Of a stretch of 64,000 nt of DNA, positions 53,328 to 60,511 are shown one piece after another. The DNA is from Embleya hyalina (GTDB lineage Bacteria > Actinomycetota > Actinomycetes > Streptomycetales > Streptomycetaceae): positions 336,352 through 400,351 of the forward strand of contig NZ_BIFH01000018.1 in assembly GCF_003967355.1 (NCBI RefSeq), written 5' to 3'. Every line of letters starts with the position of its first letter. Position 1 is the stretch's first letter. Made by a program: the position numbers and the translations under genes. Under the pieces are notes generated by a model. That model was given only the letters and a program-made list of their open reading frames with translations, was not told where the DNA came from and made no database searches.

Positions 53328-54887
53328 TCACCCGTTCGTGGTCGGTACCGCGCGGTTGCGGAACCACATCTCCTGGAGCAGGGTCAGTGCCGCCAGCACG
53401 GCCAACACGGTCCACAGGAGTTCGGTTCGGGTGTCGGCGCCGAGTCCGCGACAACCGCGCAGCGCGTCGAGGCCGGTCAACCACATGCCCGCCGCCACCA
53501 CCCCGCCGTTGGCGCCCCGTCCGCGTGCCCGCACGTACACGAGGAGCAGGACCAGCGCGGCGACCGCCTGTACCGGCCGCTGGGCGGTGCCGTCGAAGTG
53601 CCCGGTGAACAGGGAGCCCAGGTCGCTCCCGGTCCACGACGGGTCTTCGGGAGCCTTGACGGCGAGCGAGCCGGCCAGTACGCCCCAGGCGATCAGCGCC
53701 GACAGGCGCGCGCACGTCAACAGCAGCACCGCCGCGAGGATCCACGCGTAGCGGGCCGCCGCGCCGAGCGCGTCGGGGGTGCCCACCGACCACAGCAGTA
53801 CGCAGCCCAGCACGGCGAGCACGCCGTCCGAGGTCGGGTCGAACCGCACCGCCCACGCGCTGCGGCGAGCGCCGGCCGGATCGGCGAGCCGGCGCGGTTC
53901 CGGTTCGACCACGATCGTCGGCGCGAGTCGGGGCGCCGGCACCGCGGTCCTCGCCTCGGCGAACGTGTCCGCGTCCCGGGTCGGCTCGGCCGGCGGCTGC
54001 CGCGGGGTCGGTTCCACGGTGCGTCCGGGCAGAGCCGCGAGCATCGCGGCCGCGTCCGGGAACCGCTCCGCGGGTGTCTTGCGCAACGCGCGCGAGACCA
54101 CGGCGTCGACCGCGTCCGGGAGGTCGCCGCGCAGCGTGGACGGCGCGGCCGGCTCCCGGTACAGGTGCTGGTGCATCACCGCGAACGGTGAATCCGCCAC
54201 GAACGGCGGTCGCCCGGTGAGCAGTTCGTACATCAGGCAGCCGACCGCGTACAGATCGGCGCGGCCGTCCACCGGATCGCCCTGGATCTGCTCCGGGGAC
54301 AGGTAGGCGGGCGTGCCGATCGCGGCGCCGGTCACGGTCAGGCGGGTGGTCGTCTCGGCGAGAGCCTTGGCGATGCCGAAGTCCAACACCTTCACCGCGC
54401 CGGACGGCGTCACCATGATGTTCGACGGTTTGATGTCCCGGTGGATCAGGCCGCGTCGATGGCTGTAGGACAGCGCCGCCAACACCTCGGCGGCGATGGC
54501 GAGCACCCGCTCCGCCGGCAGCGGGCCCCGGGCGAGCGCGTCCACGAGGGTGTGGCCCTCGACGAACTCCATCACCAGGAACGGCAGCGTCTCGCCGTCG
54601 CCCGCCGGGTCGTCCTCGGCGACGTCGTGCAGCATCGCGATCCCCGGATGGGCCAGCGCCGCGACCGTGCGCGCCTCGCGGTGGAAGCGCCGGCGGAACT
54701 CCTGATGTTGCGTCAGGTCCGGGGAGAGCACCTTGACCGCGACGGTGCGCCCCAACCGCCGGTCCAGTGCCCGGTACACCTCGCCCATGCCACCGCGGCC
54801 CACCCGCTCGTCGAGTCGGTAGCGGCCCGCCAGCACCTGTCCCGTCATGGCCGCCCGCCCCGACGTCGCGATCCGCTCGTCGTCCAT
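53328..54887 (-). CDS. Membrane-anchored serine/threonine protein kinase (PknB type)
   Basis: 519 aa. The kinase domain (about residues 22-285) has the GRGGMGEV loop, Lys52 in VAVKVL, the HRDIKPSN catalytic loop with Asp151, DFGIAKAL and GTPAYLSPEQ. A Pro-rich linker leads to five or six predicted helices (LAVLGCVLLWSVG, YAWILAAVLLLTCARL, AALVLLLVYVRA, LLWTVLAVLAALTLL), an unusual multi-pass tail instead of PASTA repeats. ATG 54887 (alternative 54848, MTGQVLAGRY). It converges with the racemase gene (16 bp). Confidence 0.93.
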   Translation of the reverse strand: MDDERIATSGRAAMTGQVLAGRYRLDERVGRGGMGEVYRALDRRLGRTVAVKVLSPDLTQHQEFRRRFHREARTVAALAHPGIAMLHDVAEDDPAGDGETLPFLVMEFVEGHTLVDALARGPLPAERVLAIAAEVLAALSYSHRRGLIHRDIKPSNIMVTPSGAVKVLDFGIAKALAETTTRLTVTGAAIGTPAYLSPEQIQGDPVDGRADLYAVGCLMYELLTGRPPFVADSPFAVMHQHLYREPAAPSTLRGDLPDAVDAVVSRALRKTPAERFPDAAAMLAALPGRTVEPTPRQPPAEPTRDADTFAEARTAVPAPRLAPTIVVEPEPRRLADPAGARRSAWAVRFDPTSDGVLAVLGCVLLWSVGTPDALGAAARYAWILAAVLLLTCARLSALIAWGVLAGSLAVKAPEDPSWTGSDLGSLFTGHFDGTAQRPVQAVAALVLLLVYVRARGRGANGGVVAAGMWLTGLDALRGCRGLGADTRTELLWTVLAVLAALTLLQEMWFRNRAVPTTNG

Positions 54888-55107
54888 GCCGTACGCCCCC
54901 ACCGCTCGCCCCCACGGATGTCCGCCGTGCGCGACACCCGACGAACGCCACGCGCCCGTCGTGGTATTCGACGTCCGGCCGGACCCGGTTGTGGCAGCAC
55001 CGCGCGCATGCGGCCGGAAATTTTGCGCCCGGCCGTCACAGACCGCGCACTCCCGTCGTCCGATACCAGTGCCGGCACCACTCGCCGCCCGAGGACCTGG
55101 AGAACCG

Positions 55108-56670
55108 TTGACCCCGCTGCACCGCCCCGGCGCCGCCGTCGTCACCGCCGCCGCGACCGTCCTGTTCGTCGCCGGGGGCGGCGTGGCCGCCGCGGCCCCG
55201 CTCGCCGCGTCCGACGACGGCGGTCGTCCGGTGTGGGTCGTCGCCGGCATCGGCCTGCTCGTCGCCGTCTCGCTCGCGCTCACCGTGGTCTCCTCGATCA
55301 CGCTCGCCTGGATGTTGCACGCCTGGCGCACCCCGGAGACGATGGCGGCCACCCGCTTCGACGCCCCCGACCTGCCGCCCGCCCACCGCTTCTCGCTCCT
55401 GGTGCCCGCCCGGCACGAGGAACCGGTCCTCGGCGCCACCCTCGATCGCCTCGCGGCCGGCCGGCATCCGAACGTCGAGATCCTCGCCATCGTCGGCCAC
55501 GACGACCCCGGCACCGAGGCGGTCGCGCGGGCCGCCGCCGAACGCCACCCGAACCTGATCCGCGTGGTGATCGACCACACCGTGCCCAAGACCAAACCGG
55601 CCGCGCTGAACACCGCCCTCGCGCACGTCACCGGCGACGTGGTCGGCGTGTTCGACGCCGAGGACGAGGTGCACCCCGAACTGCTCCTGCGGGTGGACGC
55701 GTTCATGCGGGACAGCGGTGCGGCCGTGGTCCAGGGCGGGGTGCAACTGGTCAACCTGGACAGCAGTTGGTGGGCGCTGCGCAACTGCCTCGAATACTTC
55801 TTCTGGTACCGCAGCCGCCTGCACTTCCACGCCCACGCGCGGTTCGTCCCGCTCGGCGGCAACACCGTCTTCCTGCGCGCCGACCTGATCCGCGAGGCCG
55901 ACGGCTGGGACGCGGGATGTCTGGCCGAGGACTGCGAGTTGGGCGTGCGACTGTCCGCCGACGGCGCCGACATCGCGGTCGCCTACGACCCCGAACTGGC
56001 CACCCGCGAGGAGACGCCGCCCACGATCGCCGCGTTGATCCGCCAACGCACCCGCTGGGACCAGGGTTTCCTCCAGGTCTTCCGCAAGGGCGAATGGCGC
56101 CGACTGCCGTTGTGGACGCAACGCGCCCTGGCCCGCTACACGTTGGCGATGCCCTTCCTGCAGGCGTTCTCCGGGTTGATGATCCCGGTCTCGGCGGCGC
56201 TGATGATCTGGGCGAAGGTACCCACGCCGGTCATGCTGACCAGTTTCCTGCCGCTCGCGCCGACCTTCGTGACCCTGGTCGTGGAGGTCTGCGCGCTCGC
56301 CGAGTTGAGCAAGTCCTTCGCACTGCGGGCCCGCGCCCGGGAGTACATCCTGCTCGTCCTCGGCACGTTCCCCTACCAGGTGCTGCTCGCGTTCGCGGCG
56401 GTGCGCTCGGTGTGGCGCGAACTCCGGGGCGAGCGCGGCTGGGAGAAGACGGCACACGTGGGCGCGCACCGGGTCGGACCCGCGGCGGTCGAGGCCGCCG
56501 GCGAACCCGTCACGGTGGTGCTGCCCGCCGGCGCCGCCGCCGTGACCCTGGTCAAGTCCCCGACGCCGGGCCCGCTCGCCGGTTCGGACGGCGCCGCGCC
56601 CCACCCCGACCCGGAGACCGTCCGGGCCGCGGCCGGCGACGAGGCGCCCGCCCCGGAGCGCGAGGGATGA
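55108..56670 (+). CDS. GT2-family membrane glycosyltransferase
   Basis: 520 aa. Two N-terminal helices precede a GT-A domain with SLLVPARHEE, VFDAEDEVHPELL (DxD-type motif), VVQGGVQLVN, FVPLGGNTVFLRADL, LAEDCELGVRL and RQRTRWDQGFLQV, followed by three or four C-terminal helices. The ED and QxxRW motifs mark a processive or hyaluronan/cellulose-synthase-like enzyme. TTG 55108 follows GGAG. It overlaps the GT39-like gene by 4 bp, so both probably build one surface glycan or glycolipid. Confidence 0.88.
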   Translation: MTPLHRPGAAVVTAAATVLFVAGGGVAAAAPLAASDDGGRPVWVVAGIGLLVAVSLALTVVSSITLAWMLHAWRTPETMAATRFDAPDLPPAHRFSLLVPARHEEPVLGATLDRLAAGRHPNVEILAIVGHDDPGTEAVARAAAERHPNLIRVVIDHTVPKTKPAALNTALAHVTGDVVGVFDAEDEVHPELLLRVDAFMRDSGAAVVQGGVQLVNLDSSWWALRNCLEYFFWYRSRLHFHAHARFVPLGGNTVFLRADLIREADGWDAGCLAEDCELGVRLSADGADIAVAYDPELATREETPPTIAALIRQRTRWDQGFLQVFRKGEWRRLPLWTQRALARYTLAMPFLQAFSGLMIPVSAALMIWAKVPTPVMLTSFLPLAPTFVTLVVEVCALAELSKSFALRARAREYILLVLGTFPYQVLLAFAAVRSVWRELRGERGWEKTAHVGAHRVGPAAVEAAGEPVTVVLPAGAAAVTLVKSPTPGPLAGSDGAAPHPDPETVRAAAGDEAPAPEREG

Positions 56671-58346
56671 CCCGCGGCTCGCGGCGCGGCGACCTCCGTC
56701 TGCTGATCCCGCTCCTCGCGCTGTCCGCGCTCGCCCAGGCGCACGGGATGACCCGAACCCCGCAGTACACCGACGACGAGGGCACCTACGTCGCCCAGGC
56801 GTGGGCGGTGCCGAAGCTGGGCGCGCTCGGCCACTACACCTACTGGTACGACCATCCGCCGCTGGGCTGGCTCCAGTTGTCGGTGTGGACCACACTCACC
56901 GACGGCTTCGCCCGCTACGACAACGCCGTGTCGGCGGGCCGCGAGGCGATGCTCGTCGCGCACGTGATCGCGGGCGCGCTGTTGTGGACGCTGGCCCGAC
57001 GCGCCGGACTCTCCCGGCCGGGCGCCGTCGTCGCGCTGGGGCTGTACGCGTTCAGCCCGCTCGCGGTGGCCTTCCACCGCATGGTCTACCTCGACAACAT
57101 CGCCGTCGTCTGGCTGCTCGCCGCGCTCGTGCTCGCCTACAGTCCACGGCGCCGGTTGTCGGCGTACGCGGGCGCCGGACTGTGCCTGGGCATCGCGATC
57201 CTGAGCAAGGAGACCTTCCTGCTCGCCGCGCCGCTGGTGGTCGCCGTCGTATACCGGCGCACGCCGCGATCGTTGCGCCCGTACGCGACGGCCGTCGCCG
57301 GGGCGATGACCACGCTCGTCCTGGGCGCCTACCTCCTGGTCGCGATGCTCAAGGGCGAGTTGTGGCCGGGCCCCGACCACGTCAGCCTGTGGCATGGCGT
57401 CGCCTTCCAACTGTGGCAACGCCCCTCGGGCGGCAGCCTGTTGGACCCCGGGAGTCTGACCCGGACGACCGTGGACCTGTGGCTGCGCCGCGATCCGGTG
57501 CTGCTCTCGGGCGGGTTGCTCGCGGCCGTGGTCGTCCTGCTCGCGCGCCGGCGCGCGGACCTGCGCCCGTGGCGGGCGACCGCCTGGGCCCTGGTGGCCG
57601 CCGCTGCGCTGTCGCTGCGCCCGGACGGCTATGTGCCGGTGCCGTACGTGGTGATGCTGCTGCCGCTGTGCGCGTTGCTGGTCGGGGCGTTGGTGGACGG
57701 CGGGTCGCGGACGGCTCGCGCATCGGCGGAATCGGGGTCGAATCCGGATCCGGGTCCGACCCCGCATCCCGCGCCGGCGCAGGAGCCCGTACCGGTGTCG
57801 TGCCGGGAGGCGACGCCTCGGGCGGCGGCGCCGGCGGTGGCGCCGCCGACCGAACCCGGGTCGCCCGATCGGGGATCGCCGGGCGCGAGCGGGATCGCCG
57901 CGCGGCGTCCGGGCGGCGTGCGGGTCGACCGTCCCGCCGTCGATCCGCGGGCCCGGATCGTGATCGCCTGCGCGGCCGCGCTGCTGGCCGCGCACTGGGC
58001 CCAACCGCTGCTGCGCGCGCCCGACGACGTCCGGCCGATGGCCGAGGCACGGAGCTGGCTGGAGGCGCGGATCCGGCCCGGGGAACGGGTGTTGGTCGAC
58101 GACGCGATGTGGCTGGACCTGGTACGGGACGGGCTGGACCGCGAGCGTGTGGTGTGGTTCACCAAACCCGGCGCCGACAGCGACGTGTCCTCGCGCCCGG
58201 AGGACTACCGCTACCTCGTGGCCACCGAGTCCATGCGGGCCTTCCAGCACGACCTGCCCAGTCTGGCCGAGGCCCTGCGCCGTTCGACGACCGTGGCGGT
58301 CTTCGGCACCGGGCCGCAGCGCGTGGAGGTGCGTCGGATCAGCTGA
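56667..58346 (+). CDS. GT39/ArnT-like polyprenyl-phosphate mannosyl-type transferase
   Basis: 559 aa. The first loop has the acidic motif YTDDEGTYVAQAWAV (DDE, catalytic Asp/Glu of GT-C enzymes), then YWYDHPPLGWLQLS, and about ten membrane helices including FSPLAVAFHRMVYLDNIAVVWLL and GIAILSKETFLLAAPLVVAVV. A Pro-rich soluble insert (about residues 355-420) precedes a final small domain with RVLVDDAMWLDLVRDGL. It transfers sugar from a lipid carrier outside the membrane. ATG 56667; its 3' end overlaps the sigma factor gene by 8 bp on the opposite strand. Confidence 0.86.
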   Translation: MTRGSRRGDLRLLIPLLALSALAQAHGMTRTPQYTDDEGTYVAQAWAVPKLGALGHYTYWYDHPPLGWLQLSVWTTLTDGFARYDNAVSAGREAMLVAHVIAGALLWTLARRAGLSRPGAVVALGLYAFSPLAVAFHRMVYLDNIAVVWLLAALVLAYSPRRRLSAYAGAGLCLGIAILSKETFLLAAPLVVAVVYRRTPRSLRPYATAVAGAMTTLVLGAYLLVAMLKGELWPGPDHVSLWHGVAFQLWQRPSGGSLLDPGSLTRTTVDLWLRRDPVLLSGGLLAAVVVLLARRRADLRPWRATAWALVAAAALSLRPDGYVPVPYVVMLLPLCALLVGALVDGGSRTARASAESGSNPDPGPTPHPAPAQEPVPVSCREATPRAAAPAVAPPTEPGSPDRGSPGASGIAARRPGGVRVDRPAVDPRARIVIACAAALLAAHWAQPLLRAPDDVRPMAEARSWLEARIRPGERVLVDDAMWLDLVRDGLDRERVVWFTKPGADSDVSSRPEDYRYLVATESMRAFQHDLPSLAEALRRSTTVAVFGTGPQRVEVRRIS

Positions 58347-58941
58347 GCGGGACGCGCCCCGCGGGGACGTCGGCGCTCTCGACGGTGTCGGGGACGGCCA
58401 GCAGTCGGGTCAGCGCGACCCGACCGCGGGCCACCCACGAGCGAGCGTTGGCCTCGCTCACGCCGCACACCTCGGCGATCTCGGGATAGGGCATCGCCAA
58501 CAGGTGGCGCAGCAGTATCGCGGTGCGATGGCCCGGTGGGATCAGCGCCAACGCCCGCCGCAGCCGGTCCCGTTCGGCGACACCGTCCTCGGGGCCGGCG
58601 ATCGCGCCCAGGTCGGCGTCGGTGCGGTCCGGGTCGGGCAGCGCCACCGTACGCGGCCTGCGTTCGTCGTGTCGGGCGAAGTCCACGCCGGTGCGGTGCA
58701 CGATGGCGAACAGCCAGGTACGCAACCGCGCGTCGCCGCGGAATCCGGCGGCGCCGTGCCAGACCTTGATCCATACCTCCTGCACCAGGTCCGGGACCTG
58801 CTGCCGGTCGGCGCACCACCGGGTGGCGAAGTTCCACACGTCGGTGCCGTAGCGGGCGACCAGTTGTTCGAACGCCGCCGCGTCGCCGCGCGCCACCGCC
58901 GCCGCCAACTCGGTGTCCGACGCCCGTTCGTCGTCGTGCAT
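58339..58941 (-). CDS. ECF-family RNA polymerase sigma factor
   Basis: 200 aa. Region 2 contains AFEQLVARYGTDVWNFATRW and DLVQEVWIKVWHGAAGFRGDARLRTWLFAI (the -10 recognition helix); region 4 contains RLRRALALIPPGHRTAILLRHLLAMPYPEIAEVCGVSEANARSWVARGR. The fold is complete. No anti-sigma factor with a zinc motif is adjacent; an 84-aa protein gene lies 106 bp upstream on the same strand. ATG 58941. Confidence 0.93.
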   Translation of the reverse strand: MHDDERASDTELAAAVARGDAAAFEQLVARYGTDVWNFATRWCADRQQVPDLVQEVWIKVWHGAAGFRGDARLRTWLFAIVHRTGVDFARHDERRPRTVALPDPDRTDADLGAIAGPEDGVAERDRLRRALALIPPGHRTAILLRHLLAMPYPEIAEVCGVSEANARSWVARGRVALTRLLAVPDTVESADVPAGRVPLS

Positions 58942-59047
58942 GTCGTGTTCCTCCCCCCGCCGGCCCGAGCCCGCCCGAACCGGCCCGCCCCACCCCGAGG
59001 TTTGGCCCCATGACGCGGGCCCCCACCCGTCGCCCCCTCGAATCGGC

Positions 59048-59302
59048 CTACCGCCCGGGGTTCGGCGGCCGATCCGTGCGCGGTTCGCGAACGGCCGTCG
59101 CGATCACGTGCGCCCAAAACCCTACCGGCGGCGCGGGCCCCCGCGCGGCCGTCAAGCGCAACTGCAACGCGGCCTTTTCCTCGTCGGTCGGCCGGGCGTC
59201 CGGCTCGGCGGCGGCGAGCGCGTCCATGTCCACCCATCCGGTCGCCGTGTCGATCGCGACACCCCTACCCGAACCCGACCGGAAACCGTTCTCGTGCCCC
59301 AT
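59048..59302 (-). CDS. Hypothetical 84-aa protein upstream of the ECF gene
   Basis: Starts MGHENGFRSGSGRGVAIDTA, then WVDMDALAAAEPDARPTDEEKAALQLRL and a tail with FWAHVIATAVREPRT. The ribosome site GGGGAGG is seven bases before the ATG, much better than average in this window. It lies upstream of the sigma factor on the same strand, so it could be a co-expressed regulator, but there is no HxxxCxxC anti-sigma motif. Function unknown. Confidence 0.6.
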   Translation of the reverse strand: MGHENGFRSGSGRGVAIDTATGWVDMDALAAAEPDARPTDEEKAALQLRLTAARGPAPPVGFWAHVIATAVREPRTDRPPNPGR

Positions 59303-59457
59303 GCCGTCGCCTCCCCGGACTCGATTCACACCCCGCACGCACCCGACACGCGGAGCGACCAACCCCTACGTTAAGGCTCGCCCCGCACCGCGCGGCAGGG
59401 CCCGTCGGCGCGGGGGCGGGAGGTTCCGGACCAACCGCTCTCGACGCCAGGCTCGTG

Positions 59458-59477
59458 TTGCATCAAAGGCATACAAT
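59458..59477. promoter_or_regulatory. Palindrome overlapping the XRE-cupin promoter
   Basis: TTGCATCAAAGGCATACAA (59458-59476) is an inverted repeat (TTGCAT/ATACAA, one mismatch), and its right arm is part of the -10-like TACAAT (59472-59477). The predicted transcript start falls on or one base before the ATG at 59485. This suggests a leaderless, self-repressed gene. Confidence 0.55.
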
Positions 59478-59484
59478 GTTGCCC

Positions 59485-60078
59485 ATGACGCAAGAGGATG
59501 GAGAGCTGGACAGCCTCGTACGCCAACGCATCCGTGCCCTACGGGTGGCTCAGGGCTGGTCCCTGGAGGAATTGGCCCGCCGCGCCAACCTCAGCCAGTC
59601 CTCACTGAGCCGGATCGAGAACGGCCGGCGCCGGCTCGCGCTGGACCAGCTGGTCACCCTCGCCCGCGCGCTGGACACCTCGCTGGACCAGCTCGTGGAG
59701 ACCGCCGCCGACGACGTCGTCGTCAGTCCGATGATCGACGGGGCGCACGGCCTGATGCGCTGGCCCATCAAGGGCGACCCCGGCATGAGCGTGGTGCGTC
59801 AGCGCATGACGGAGCCGCCGCCGGAGAATCCGGCGCGGATGCGCGCCCACCCCGGCCGGGAATGGCTCGTCGTGCTGTCCGGCACGGCGATCCTGATGCT
59901 GGGCCATCGCCGCTTCCGCATCGAGACGAATCAGGCCGCCGAGTTCCCCACGATGTTGCCGCACGCGATCGGTACGGCCGGCGGGCCCTGCGAGATCCTG
60001 GGCATCTTCGACCGCGACGCCCGCCGCGGCCACCAGCGCGAGAGCGGCGACTCCGACGCTCGCGGCGCCGGCGAGTGA
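59485..60078 (+). CDS. XRE-family regulator with C-terminal cupin domain
   Basis: 197 aa. Helix-turn-helix RIRALRVAQGWSLEELARRANLSQSSLSRIENGRRRLALDQLVTLARAL, then a cupin with MRAHPGREWLVVLSGTAILMLGHRRFRI and AAEFPTMLPHAIGTAGGP. Such regulators bind a small metabolite in the cupin barrel. I chose ATG 59485 because the -10 lies seven bases before it; ATG 59476 would be inside the promoter. No ribosome site, so probably leaderless. Confidence 0.88.
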   Translation: MTQEDGELDSLVRQRIRALRVAQGWSLEELARRANLSQSSLSRIENGRRRLALDQLVTLARALDTSLDQLVETAADDVVVSPMIDGAHGLMRWPIKGDPGMSVVRQRMTEPPPENPARMRAHPGREWLVVLSGTAILMLGHRRFRIETNQAAEFPTMLPHAIGTAGGPCEILGIFDRDARRGHQRESGDSDARGAGE

Positions 60079-60208
60079 CATCGCGGACGGCGTGGCGTGC
60101 GCCGGGCGGGGCCGTCGGCCGGCCCGGCGCGGGAGGTCCAGCGGATGCACCCCGCGCGAACGAGTGTGACGCTGGAGTGCGGGATCACCACGTTCGAGGA
60201 GGGCCACG

Positions 60209-60394
60209 ATGTCCGTCATGGACAAGCTCAAGCAGATGCTGAAGGGCCACGAGGACAAGGCCGGGCAGGGCGTCGACAAGGCGGGCGACTTCGTCGACGA
60301 CAAGACCCAGGGCAAGTACAGCGGCCAGGTCGACACTGCCCAGGACAGGCTCAAGGACCGACTCGGCGGGGATCAGGACACTCCGCCCCGGTAG
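60209..60394 (+). CDS. MT0933-like antitoxin-family protein
   Basis: 61 aa: MSVMDKLKQMLKGHEDKAGQ, then GVDKAGDFVDDKTQGKYSGQ and VDTAQDRLKDRLGGD. This matches the Rv0909/MT0933 antitoxin family, helical and Lys/Asp-rich. In mycobacteria a cognate toxin gene follows; here the next gene is a convergent collagenase and the downstream 42 bp form a terminator, so the antitoxin is an orphan. It may act as a small stress protein, as CsbD-like proteins do. ATG with GGAGGG six bases away. Confidence 0.85.
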   Translation: MSVMDKLKQMLKGHEDKAGQGVDKAGDFVDDKTQGKYSGQVDTAQDRLKDRLGGDQDTPPR

Positions 60395-60409
60395 CGGGGG
60401 AGGCTCACG

Positions 60410-60451
60410 CGGCGGTCCCCGCCATCCGACATCGGATGGCGGGGACCGCCG
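60410..60451. terminator. Strong hairpin terminator
   Basis: A 20-bp perfect stem, CGGCGGTCCCCGCCATCCGA (60410-60429) against its complement at 60432-60451, with a 2-base loop. It lies between the antitoxin-family gene and the convergent collagenase gene. Confidence 0.9.
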
Positions 60452-60511
60452 TCGTGCTCGGGGTGGGGTTTTGGTGATCCGTCCCGGTTCAACGGTTGCC
60501 GGCGGACCGGC

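Noticed and set aside
60209-60511. Toxin-antitoxin module
   Set aside because: No toxin gene follows the antitoxin-family ORF; a 20-bp terminator and a convergent collagenase gene do.
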